DNA of 64,000 nucleotides from an uncultured Collinsella sp. (GTDB lineage: Bacteria > Actinomycetota > Coriobacteriia > Coriobacteriales > Coriobacteriaceae). Below the pieces are notes generated by a model, which saw nothing but the letters and a program-made list of their open reading frames with translations, made no database searches and was not told the origin of the DNA. How positions within the stretch are numbered: the first letter of the stretch is position 1; each line of letters opens with the position of its first letter. The DNA lies in the NCBI GenBank assembly GCA_902467875.1, contig CABQWP010000003.1:1-64000 (forward strand). Reading direction: 5' to 3'. The position numbers and the translations under genes are program-made. Positions 51,073 to 58,841 of this stretch are shown here, piece by piece.

Positions 51073-52086
51073 ATGGCATATCCCGTATTTGACCTACACT
51101 GCGACACCGCCGACCGAATCGGCTGGGCCACGCTCGATCTCGACCTGCGCTTTACCGCCGGCACCGACGGTTATTTCCCCGGCGACGAAACGCATCCGCA
51201 AGATTTCGACCTCATCGAGGGTAACGCCTGTGCCATCTCGCTCGCAAAGATCGGCAACACGCCGTGGGCACAGTGCTTCGCCACGTTTGTCCCCGACGAG
51301 ATTCCCACCGCCCACGCCGCGCGCTTCCAGGCGCAGATCATGGCGCATATGAGCGGCCAGGCAATGCTCAACCACGACCGTATGGTCAACGTGCGCAGCG
51401 CCGCAGACATTCGCCCCGCGCTCAAGGACGGCAAGGTCGCTTGCATCCACACCATCGAAAACGCCACGTTCTTTGCCGAGGACCCCGCGCTGATCGAAGT
51501 GCTCAAGAGCTTGGGCGTGCTTATGTCGTCACTCAGCTGGAATGCGCAGGGGCCGCTCGCGAGCGGCCACGACACCCACGCCGGCCTCACCGGCGCCGGC
51601 ATCGAGGCACTTACGCAGATGGAGCACGCCGGCATGGTACTCGACGTCTCCCACCTCAACGATGAGTGCTTTGACGAGGTTGTCGCCCACGCCACGCGTC
51701 CCTTCGTCGCCAGCCACTCCAACTCCCGTGCGGTTTGCGGCGTCAAACGCAACCTTACCGACGACCAGTTCCGCACCATTCGCGACATGGGCGGTATCGT
51801 CGGCCTCAACTACTGCAGCGAGTTCCTTTCCAACGACGCAACCGACAAGACCGCCGCAGACGTCACCTTCGACCAGCTAGCGGCACATATCGAGCACTGG
51901 CTCGACCTGGGCGGCGAGGACGTCATCGCACTCGGCGGCGACTGGGACGGTGCCACGGTGCCCGCTTTCCTCTCCGATGCCAGCAAGATGCCCGAGTTCC
52001 AGAACATGCTTTCCAAGCATTTTGGCAAGACCGTGATGCAAAAGCTCTGCAGCGACAACGCGCTTGCCTTCTTTGAGCGTTATTAA
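51073..52086 (+). CDS. Membrane dipeptidase, peptidase family M19
   Basis: The 337-residue metallo-dipeptidase has a two-zinc TIM barrel. Visible ligands and motifs are FDLHCDTADRIGW, the Glu in CIHTIENATFF, VLDVSHLNDECFDEV, FVASHSNSRAVCG and ALGGDWDGATVP. No signal peptide is present, so it should act in the cytoplasm on dipeptides, possibly D-containing ones. GGAGG precedes the ATG. Confidence 0.9.
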   Translation: MAYPVFDLHCDTADRIGWATLDLDLRFTAGTDGYFPGDETHPQDFDLIEGNACAISLAKIGNTPWAQCFATFVPDEIPTAHAARFQAQIMAHMSGQAMLNHDRMVNVRSAADIRPALKDGKVACIHTIENATFFAEDPALIEVLKSLGVLMSSLSWNAQGPLASGHDTHAGLTGAGIEALTQMEHAGMVLDVSHLNDECFDEVVAHATRPFVASHSNSRAVCGVKRNLTDDQFRTIRDMGGIVGLNYCSEFLSNDATDKTAADVTFDQLAAHIEHWLDLGGEDVIALGGDWDGATVPAFLSDASKMPEFQNMLSKHFGKTVMQKLCSDNALAFFERY

Positions 52087-52160
52087 TTTCACATCCCTTG
52101 AGCAGGTCGGCATGCCGAACGGTTGACATGCCGGCCCGTCCCCAATCTGAAGGACCGCTT

Positions 52161-52937
52161 TTGACGCAGCAGTTTACGATTTCCGTATCCCGACCGCATG
52201 GGACGCCCATCCCCGTCGTCGTTACCAAAAAGCGCGTCAAGAACTTCAACCTACGCGTCACATCGAGCGGTGAGGTCCACGCCAGCGCACCGCTCGGCGC
52301 CAGTCGCGAGCGCATCGAAGCGTTTGTGAAGCGCAACAGCGCCTGGATTATCAGCCGGCTTGCCCAGCGCGAGCAACGTCAGGCGACGGCACGAGAGCCG
52401 CTCAGCCCCTCGTCCATCATTGCGCTTTGGGGCAAGCCCATCACGGTACAGGACGCACTCGATCACAACTTTGCATCACCCGCACCGCGGCCCAAGCAGG
52501 CCACCTTCGCAAGTTTTATGGGTGCCGACGAGCCAGACGAACGTCCGCAGGCCAAGTGGAATGCGACCCTCGACGGCTTAACGCCCAGTGAGATCCAAGC
52601 CCATATTGACCAGCTCTATACGTCCGAAGTCACATCGGCGCTGCGTGATATGGTGCACGCATACGAAATCGCAATGGGTGTCGCCGTTTCCCGCGTTTCC
52701 GTGCGCAGCATGAAAACGCGCTGGGGATCATGCACGCCCAAAACCGGCGCCATTCGCATCGCACGAGAACTTGCCGCCTACCCCGTCGAGTGCCTTGACA
52801 TGGTTGTCGCCCACGAGCTCGTCCACCTGCTCGAGCCGAGCCACAATCATCGGTTTCACGCGCTGCTCGACACGTACTGCCCCAACAACAGGGCTCTGTC
52901 GCAGCGGCTCAAGCAGCCACCCATAGAGACGTATTAG
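52161..52937 (+). CDS. YgjP-like metallopeptidase (DUF45)
   Basis: The 258-residue protein has the YgjP/M48-type zinc site VVAHELVHLLEPSHNHRFH near residue 220, preceded by SMKTRWGSCTPKTGAIR as in the family. The N-terminal half starts VVVTKKRVKNFNLRVTSSGE. The TTG at 52161 is used because AAGGA lies eight bases upstream; a longer ATG frame lacks a site. Targets are unknown. Confidence 0.82.
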   Translation: MTQQFTISVSRPHGTPIPVVVTKKRVKNFNLRVTSSGEVHASAPLGASRERIEAFVKRNSAWIISRLAQREQRQATAREPLSPSSIIALWGKPITVQDALDHNFASPAPRPKQATFASFMGADEPDERPQAKWNATLDGLTPSEIQAHIDQLYTSEVTSALRDMVHAYEIAMGVAVSRVSVRSMKTRWGSCTPKTGAIRIARELAAYPVECLDMVVAHELVHLLEPSHNHRFHALLDTYCPNNRALSQRLKQPPIETY

Positions 52938-52943
52938 AACCGG

Positions 52944-53429
52944 TTAGCGCACACGCTCGATCTCGACGCCACAGCTTGCCAAGGGCAGGCCAACAGGCGC
53001 CCACGGCTTATCGAGCTTGATGCGCACACCAAGCAGCGAGGGATAACGGCGCAGCAGCATCTGGGCCGTACCTTCAGCTGCCGCCTCGATGAGCTTAAAC
53101 GTATGCTCGCGCAGATAGCCATCGACATCGTGGCACACCGAGCCGTAGTCAATCGAGGCGTCCAAGTTATCGTGCTCTCCCGCTGCACGCAGGTCAGCAT
53201 AGAGTACCAAGGACACGATGAATTTCTGGCCCAGCGCGTTCTCTTCGGGATACACGCCGTGGTTAGCAAAAACCTCAAGACCTTCAACGGTGATGCGGTC
53301 GGCATGGCGCAGATCGTCATAGTTCACGTGGGGCACCGCCGTTGCGGTGGATATTTCGCCCCTTCCACGGCGGGCGAGCTCGGCGCCTTCAGTCTTGGTT
53401 GCATTCTCGGGCAGTTTCTTGTTGCTCAT
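52944..53429 (-). CDS. folB: Dihydroneopterin aldolase
   Basis: The 161-residue protein has a dihydroneopterin aldolase domain from about residue 44 (DRITVEGLEVFANHGVYPEE with the pterin-side Glu, DYGSVCHDV, FKLIEAAAEGTAQMLL). The first 40 residues are an extra segment with no domain seen. It acts in folate synthesis, releasing glycolaldehyde from dihydroneopterin. folE lies just upstream on the same strand. Confidence 0.87.
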   Translation of the reverse strand: MSNKKLPENATKTEGAELARRGRGEISTATAVPHVNYDDLRHADRITVEGLEVFANHGVYPEENALGQKFIVSLVLYADLRAAGEHDNLDASIDYGSVCHDVDGYLREHTFKLIEAAAEGTAQMLLRRYPSLLGVRIKLDKPWAPVGLPLASCGVEIERVR

Positions 53430-53472
53430 CGCGATCGTCTCCTTCGTTTAGAACCCCGACCGCGTAAACTAA

Positions 53473-54054
53473 CTACACGCGAATCGACAGGTTCTTTTTA
53501 TCATCGCTCCAGTTGCAAGCATTGCGCGCGGGGCATGCAAAGCAGGCGCGCGACGCTTTGTCGGCTGCATAGAGCAGGCGCTCGAGCGGTTGGCTGTTCA
53601 CGCGCAGCTTTCGATGGCCCAGAATGGCCGTCTTAATGGCTGCGGCATCGGCCGGCTCAAACGCTACGTCATCGGGCATACCGCCGAGAATCGCATCAGC
53701 GACGCGTTCGCTTGCAACATCATGGGATATACCCGATTCATACTGTTCATCTTTGCCGATATCGTGAAGAAGTGCCGTGGCGTAGATGACCTCGCGGTCA
53801 AATTCGAGCTGTTCCTCGAGATTCTTGATCCACATAATGCGAGCGACATCCAGCAGGTGGTCAATACCGTGGCGGCAGAAGATGCGCCCCGATTCCAACT
53901 GTGCAATGCTGCCCAGGTGCCGCCGGAACAGACCGTTGGCACAGATGTAATCAATGCGAGGCATGGCACCAAAAGGCGCCAGGCCCGAAGCCATAAAACC
54001 GCGACGCGGCGTTCCCTCGTCAGTATTCGATGTAAAGTCGTTGACGACTCTCAT
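53473..54054 (-). CDS. HD-domain phosphohydrolase
   Basis: The 193-residue protein has an HD metal site: H in FCRHGIDHLLDVARI, the HD pair in ALLHDIGKDEQYESGISHD, and a later D in LLYAADKASRACF. A Cys-rich end (CFACPARNACNW) could bind a metal. It lies between folE and folB and overlaps neither by more than a few bases, so it may hydrolyse the dihydroneopterin triphosphate made by FolE. This is an inference from position. Confidence 0.82.
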   Translation of the reverse strand: MRVVNDFTSNTDEGTPRRGFMASGLAPFGAMPRIDYICANGLFRRHLGSIAQLESGRIFCRHGIDHLLDVARIMWIKNLEEQLEFDREVIYATALLHDIGKDEQYESGISHDVASERVADAILGGMPDDVAFEPADAAAIKTAILGHRKLRVNSQPLERLLYAADKASRACFACPARNACNWSDDKKNLSIRV

Positions 54055-54056
54055 AG

Positions 54057-54614
54057 TTAGCGTCCCAGCATCCTAAAGAATCGCTCCTCGAGCGCCGGAT
54101 CGGCCTCAAAGACGCCGCGACGAGCGAGCGTCACGGTCTTGGTGCCAGGCTTTTGCACGCCGCGCATGGTCATGCACATATGCTCAGCTTCCATGAGCAC
54201 AATCGCTCCCTGGGGAGCGAGATACTCCATGAGGGCATCGGCAACTTGTGCGCACAACTGCTCCTGCAGCTGCAGACGACGGGCGTAGACCTCTACCGTG
54301 CGGGCAAGCTTAGAAAGCCCTGCGACACGGCCGTTGGGGATATAGCCAATGGCAGCCTTGCCGTAAAACGGCAGCAGATGATGCTCGCACAGCGAGTAAA
54401 ACGTGATGTCGCGCTCGATAACCAAATCGTTCGAAGCGACGGCAAAGGTTTTGGACAGGTGCTCCTCGGCACTCTGGTCCATACCACCGGCGATCTCACC
54501 ATACATACGGGCAACGCGCGCCGGGGTCTCCAGCAGGCCCTCACGAGTTGGGTCCTCGCCTATGCCCTCAAGCAACAGCTTAATGGCGGCCTCGACTTTT
54601 TCCTGATCGACCAT
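54057..54614 (-). CDS. folE: GTP cyclohydrolase I
   Basis: The 185-residue enzyme converts GTP to dihydroneopterin triphosphate, the first step of folate synthesis. Visible are [40 protein letters not shown] with its zinc Cys and His, [20 protein letters not shown] and [19 protein letters not shown] with the third ligand Cys. Length is exactly that of the family. The ATG at 54614 is preceded by GAGG. Confidence 0.94.
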   Translation of the reverse strand: MVDQEKVEAAIKLLLEGIGEDPTREGLLETPARVARMYGEIAGGMDQSAEEHLSKTFAVASNDLVIERDITFYSLCEHHLLPFYGKAAIGYIPNGRVAGLSKLARTVEVYARRLQLQEQLCAQVADALMEYLAPQGAIVLMEAEHMCMTMRGVQKPGTKTVTLARRGVFEADPALEERFFRMLGR

Positions 54615-54680
54615 CTGGGCCTCACTTTTCCGATTTTGCGTTCGCGCTATGGTACCACGCCCTTTGGCATCGGCCACAAG

Positions 54681-55262
54681 CTACATAGTATGGGTCGAAT
54701 AGACCGGATCGTCCCGCCAAAGCTCCACAGCGTCGCAAAGCGCAACGCCCTCGCGCACAGCACGGGCGCGCGTGGCGTTCATATCAATCACGCGCTGATT
54801 GCTCGAGCCCCTAAAACGCAATGAGATATCGTACAGATCCTGAACAAACGGGCCATCCACCAACATATCGAGGCAGGCAAGGATACGGTCCGTCGCCTCG
54901 GTATGGTGACGACCACCCGGCATAAGCTCCTCGAGCACGTCGCCGGTAAAGCACCAAATGGTCTTGCCCGACCCCGCGGGATAGGCCGCACGCACGCGTT
55001 CGATAAAGTCAACAAGCCCCGCCTGATTCTCGGGCTCCATAGGCTCGCCGCCCAGAATCGTCAGGCCATCGATAAAGGGATGGTCGAGGCTCTCGATAAT
55101 CTTGTCCTCGACGGCACAATCGAACGGCTCACCCGCAGCAAAGTCCCACGCGACAGAGTTAAAGCAGTTCTTGCACCCACGACGGCACCCGCTCACAAAC
55201 AGAGAAGTACGAACGCCTTCCCCATCAGCAATGTCGAAATACTTAATGTTCGCGTAATTCAT
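54681..55262 (-). CDS. nrdG: Anaerobic ribonucleotide reductase activating protein
   Basis: The 193-residue radical-SAM activase has the cluster motif SGCRRGCKNCFNSVAWD (CxxxCxxC) and LTILGGEPMEPEN. It generates the glycyl radical on NrdD. It is transcribed downstream of nrdD but separated by 427 bases of structured repeat DNA. The ATG at 55262 has GGGAGA upstream; a longer frame would translate part of the repeat. Confidence 0.93.
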   Translation of the reverse strand: MNYANIKYFDIADGEGVRTSLFVSGCRRGCKNCFNSVAWDFAAGEPFDCAVEDKIIESLDHPFIDGLTILGGEPMEPENQAGLVDFIERVRAAYPAGSGKTIWCFTGDVLEELMPGGRHHTEATDRILACLDMLVDGPFVQDLYDISLRFRGSSNQRVIDMNATRARAVREGVALCDAVELWRDDPVYSTHTM

Positions 55263-55277
55263 AGGTAACTCTCCCGG

Positions 55278-55361
55278 GAGGCCGGGACATATCATCCCGT
55301 CCTCAAACATTCTCGGCCTTCGGCCTGCGAAACTGCGGGCGGGACGATATGTCCCGGCCTC
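55278..55361. repeat. 84-bp palindrome with CGGGACATATC arms
   Basis: The 25-base arms 55278-55302 and 55337-55361 match at 23 of 25. The loop holds a second small hairpin, GGCC-TTC-GGCC. It lies between nrdD and nrdG, directly upstream of the nrdG ribosome site on the minus strand. Confidence 0.85.
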
Positions 55362-55539
55362 ATGCAAAGGGTAACTCAATGAACGAAGCGAACATCGAGT
55401 ATAGGGTTCGAGGTCCAATAAAAACCTTGTTGCAACTCAACCGCCATCGCAAGCAAAGCGTTGTTGCAAGTCAACTCATTTCCGCTTAGAACTTCGAGGA
55501 GTGAGCAGACCGCATGCCGTATCTCAGCTACGTCAACTT

Positions 55540-55678
55540 GGCTGAGCCGAGAGGGCCGCTTGGGCTTTTGCTCGATATGAGTTCCGCACGCAAAGAAGGC
55601 CACTTAATGTGGCCTTCGTCTTGCGCAGGACTGTCCGAAATAGCGAGCAAATGCCCAAGCGGCCCTCCCGGCTCAGCC
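55540..55678. repeat. 139-bp nested hairpin after nrdD
   Basis: Outer arms 55540-55574 and 55644-55678 match at 33 of 35 bases (GGCTGAGCCGAGAGGGCCGC and on). The 69 bases inside fold into AAGAAGGCCAC-TTAAT-GTGGCCTTCGT, a terminator-like stem. The right arm ends 11 bases from the nrdD stop. The stretch 55362-55539 holds a direct TTGTTGCAA repeat and nothing else recognised. Confidence 0.85.
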
Positions 55679-55689
55679 CCGGAGCGGTA

Positions 55690-57912
55690 TTAGAGATGCA
55701 GCACGCGGTCGCGGATCTCCTCGGTTCGGCCCTGGTTCCAGAACTGGGTACCGATGTAGCCGCACGTGCGACGGGCAACATTCATCTTCTCCTGATCGCG
55801 GTTGCCGCAGTTAGGGCACTCCCACACCAGCTTGCCGTCATCCTCGACAATCTTGATCTCACCGTCGTAGCCGCACACCTGGCAGTAGTCGCTCTTGGTG
55901 TTGAGCTCGGCGTACATGATGTTGTCGTAGATGTACTGCATCACGCGAATGACAGCCTTGAGGTTGTCCTGCATGTTGGGAACCTCGACGTAGGAGATGG
56001 CACCGCCCGGCGAAAGCTGCTGGAACATGCCCTCAAACTTAAGCTTATCGAAGGCGTCGATCTCCTCGGACACGTGGACGTGGTAGCTGTTGGTGATGTA
56101 GCCCTTGTCCGTCACGCCCGGGATGATGCCAAAACGACGCTGCAGGCACTTGGCGAACTTGTAGGTCGTCGACTCAAGCGGGGTACCGTACAGCGAGAAG
56201 TCAATATCGCTTTCGGCCTTCCACTCGGCGCACTTGTCGTTCATGCGCTGCATGACGGCCATGGCAAACGGCGTGCCCTCCTTCTCGGTGTGGCTGTGGC
56301 CCGTCATGTACTTGACGCACTCGTACAGGCCGGCATAACCCAGACTAATGGTGGAGTAACCGCCCACGAGCAGCTTGTCGATCGTCTCGCCCTTCTTCAG
56401 ACGAGCGAGGGCGCCGTACTGCCACAGAATCGGTGCGGCGTCAGAAAGCGTACCCATCAGGCGCTCATGACGGCACAGCAGGGCACGGTGGCACAGCTCA
56501 AGGCGCTCGTCGAAGATCTTCCAGAACTTATCCATATCCTGATGCGAGCTCAGCGCGACATCGGGCAGGTTGATGGTCACGACGCCCTGGTTAAAGCGAC
56601 CATAGTACTTGGGCTTGTTCGGGTCGTAGTTTAGCGCGTTGGCAACGTTGTTAAAGCCGTTGCCCGAGCGGTCGGGCGTCAAGAAGCTGCGGCAGCCCAT
56701 GCAGGTATAGCAGTCGCCGTTACCCGCGGTCTCGCCCTTCGACAGCTTGAGCTCGCGCATCTTTTTCTCGGAGATGTAATCGGGCACCATACGCTTGGCA
56801 GTGCACTTGGCAGCCAGCTGGGTCAGGTAGAAGTACGGGGAATCCTCGTGAACGTTATCGTCCTCGAGTACATAGATAAGCTTGGGGAATGCCGGGGTGA
56901 TCCATACGCCGGCCTCGTTCTTAACGCCCTCGTAGCGCTGGCGAAGCGTCTCCTCCACGATCATGGCAAGGTCGTGCTTCTCCTGAGGCGTACGGGCCTC
57001 GTTAAGATACATAAAGACCGTCACGAACGGCGCCTGGCCGTTGGTGGTCATAAGGGTCACGACCTGATACTGAATCGTCTGAACGCCGCGACGGATCTCG
57101 TCACGCAGGCGATCCTCAACAACCTCGCGGACCTTTTCGGGAGATGCGGAAACGCCGAGCTCCTCGAGCTCGCGGGCGACCTCGACGCGAATCTTTTGAC
57201 GGCTCACCTCGACGAACGGGGCAAGATGGGTCAGCGAAATCGACTGGCCACCATACTGGGAGGAAGCAACCTGGGCGATGATCTGCGTCGCGATGTTGCA
57301 GGCGGTCGAGAAGCTGTGCGGCTTCTCAATCAGCGTACCCGAGATAACAGTACCGTTCTGGAGCATATCCTCCAGGTTCACCAGGTCGCAGTTATGCATG
57401 TGCTGGGCAAAGTAGTCCGAATCATGGAAGTGGATCAGACCCTCATTGTGAGCATCCACAATCTCCTGGGGCAGCAGCACACGCTGGGTCAGGTCCTTGG
57501 AGATCTCGCCGGCCATGTAGTCACGCTGAACGGAATTGACGGTCGGGTTCTTGTTGGAGTTCTCCTGCTTGACCTCTTCGTTGTTGCACTCAATCAGCGA
57601 CAGAATCTTGTCGTCGGTCGTGTTCTTCTGGCGCTTCAGGCTCTGAACATAGCGATAGATGATGTAATGGCGAGCGACCTCGTAGCAGTCGAGACGCATG
57701 ATCTCGTCCTCGACCAGATCCTGAATCTCCTCGACCGACACGGTGTGGCCCGCGTTCTCGCATGCCTCGGCGACGTTTTGTGCCGCGTAAACCACCTGGC
57801 GGTCGGTAAGACGAGAGCTCTCCTCGACCTCCAAGTTTGCGGCGCGGATGGCATTGACGATCTTATCGATGTCAAAGACAACCTCGGTGCCGCTGCGCTT
57901 GATGATCTTCAT
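55690..57912 (-). CDS. nrdD: Anaerobic ribonucleoside-triphosphate reductase
   Basis: The 740-residue glycyl-radical enzyme makes deoxynucleotides without oxygen. It has an ATP-cone at residues 1-90 (IIKRSGTEVVFDIDKIVNAI), the large barrel, the zinc site CQVCGYDGEI and CPNCG near the end, and the radical Gly in RRTCGYIGTQFWNQGR. Length is standard for class III. The ATG at 57912 is used, with AGAGG upstream. Paired NrdR-type boxes and a clear promoter lie at 58136-58185, giving a 220-base leader of unknown structure. Confidence 0.95.
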   Translation of the reverse strand: MKIIKRSGTEVVFDIDKIVNAIRAANLEVEESSRLTDRQVVYAAQNVAEACENAGHTVSVEEIQDLVEDEIMRLDCYEVARHYIIYRYVQSLKRQKNTTDDKILSLIECNNEEVKQENSNKNPTVNSVQRDYMAGEISKDLTQRVLLPQEIVDAHNEGLIHFHDSDYFAQHMHNCDLVNLEDMLQNGTVISGTLIEKPHSFSTACNIATQIIAQVASSQYGGQSISLTHLAPFVEVSRQKIRVEVARELEELGVSASPEKVREVVEDRLRDEIRRGVQTIQYQVVTLMTTNGQAPFVTVFMYLNEARTPQEKHDLAMIVEETLRQRYEGVKNEAGVWITPAFPKLIYVLEDDNVHEDSPYFYLTQLAAKCTAKRMVPDYISEKKMRELKLSKGETAGNGDCYTCMGCRSFLTPDRSGNGFNNVANALNYDPNKPKYYGRFNQGVVTINLPDVALSSHQDMDKFWKIFDERLELCHRALLCRHERLMGTLSDAAPILWQYGALARLKKGETIDKLLVGGYSTISLGYAGLYECVKYMTGHSHTEKEGTPFAMAVMQRMNDKCAEWKAESDIDFSLYGTPLESTTYKFAKCLQRRFGIIPGVTDKGYITNSYHVHVSEEIDAFDKLKFEGMFQQLSPGGAISYVEVPNMQDNLKAVIRVMQYIYDNIMYAELNTKSDYCQVCGYDGEIKIVEDDGKLVWECPNCGNRDQEKMNVARRTCGYIGTQFWNQGRTEEIRDRVLHL

Positions 57913-58135
57913 CCTCTTGCCTCTTTCGTATCGTAGCCTCATCGCGCTTCAGAGCCAAACGATACCTGGCAGGGCTTGCCCCTGTCTTGCGGCGCCGTCG
58001 CGCAATCTGTGTTCTCGATAAACCATAAGCCTCCATGCGGACATTCCCTGGAGCCGATCAAGCGGCTCAAGGACACGTTCAAAAGAGGCAGTTAAGGTCT
58101 TCGTTCTCTGTCCGCCATCTATCATACGACAAAGA

Positions 58136-58185
58136 GGCATCTATATCCTGTATTCTTTTTTTAGGTCAAACACAACATATAGTGT
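58136..58185 (-). promoter_or_regulatory. nrdD promoter with two NrdR-type boxes
   Basis: ACACAACATATAGTGT (58170-58185) differs at one position from the NrdR box. A weaker box, GGCATCTATATCCTGT (58136-58151), is centred 34 bases away. TTGACC (58164-58169) and TATAGA (58140-58145) have an 18-base spacer, so the weak box covers the -10. This is the usual NrdR repression layout. Confidence 0.75.
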
Positions 58186-58500
58186 TTCAGCAGGTCAAAG
58201 CAATTAGTCATTTTGCAGACGCATTAAAAATGAGGGGTTCTTGGCAAGTCGGTAAAACGCTACCAACACGGCTACCTGCATGGCAGTTATAAAACCCCCT
58301 TAGTCAAGCCGCTGACAAATCCTACCAAAATCAAGTCGCTCACGCCAAAAGAATCCAAAAGATTATGCTTGACCAACATGTTGCGGTCACGATCGGCCAG
58401 GACGTATGCAATCTGCCGGCACCTCTACGGGATGCGAAGACCATCGCGTACAGACCTTGGATCAATATTTGGTGGCTTATATTGGCGGCGTGCTTGGTGG
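58186..58500. other. Gene-free stretch
   Basis: Only short unsupported frames are present. A loose GGGGTT/AACCCC pairing spans about 58230-58300. I see no promoter, tRNA or known RNA here. Confidence 0.5.
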
Positions 58501-58501
58501 C

Positions 58502-58538
58502 AAAACAAAACAGCCCAGAGGATATAGCCTCTGAGCTG
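58502..58538 (-). terminator. Terminator of the tRNA-Gly/tRNA-Val unit
   Basis: CAGCCCAGAGG/CCTCTGAGCTG, with TTTTGTTTTG following on the minus strand, nine bases after the encoded CCA of tRNA-Val. Confidence 0.9.
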
Positions 58539-58546
58539 CGAACATT

Positions 58547-58621
58547 TGGTGGGCGTTAGAAGATTTGAACTTCTGACCTCTTCCGTGTCAGGGAAGCGCT
58601 CTCCCCCTGAGCTAAACGCCC
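58547..58621 (-). tRNA. tRNA-Val (GAC)
   Basis: The minus strand folds as a cloverleaf with acceptor GGGCGTT/AACGCCC, D arm GCTC/GAGC, anticodon loop CTGACAC with GAC, T-loop GTTCAAATC and an encoded CCA end. Confidence 0.95.
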
Positions 58622-58624
58622 AAA

Positions 58625-58700
58625 TGGAGCGGACAACGGGGCTCGAACCCGCGACCCCAACCTTGGCAAGGTTGTGCTCTACCAACTGAGCCATGTCCGC
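58625..58700 (-). tRNA. tRNA-Gly (GCC), copy 1
   Basis: Acceptor GCGGACA/TGTCCGC, anticodon loop TTGCCAA with GCC, T-loop GTTCGAGCC, encoded CCA. It is three bases upstream of tRNA-Val and identical in sequence to copies at 60754 and 60980. Confidence 0.95.
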
Positions 58701-58712
58701 CTGCGAGGATTT

Positions 58713-58741
58713 AATATACGGGATGATCCACCCAAATGCAA
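58713..58741 (-). promoter_or_regulatory. Promoter of the tRNA-Gly/Val unit
   Basis: TTGCAT (58736-58741) and TATATT (58713-58718) have a 17-base spacer. An A/T run precedes the -35 (TTTTTAAAAAAAG on the minus strand). Confidence 0.75.
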
Positions 58742-58841
58742 GAACTTTTTTTAAAAAGTTTTGCGACGCCCTCGCGAACCTCGCGAAGACATCAGCCACC
58801 ACGGAAGGCGCAGGCAAACGCAAACTCGCCGCAAGAGGCCA

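Noticed and set aside
57949..58135. Adenosylcobalamin or other riboswitch in the nrdD leader
   Set aside because: No conserved box of a known class was recognised, and class III reductase does not use cobalamin.
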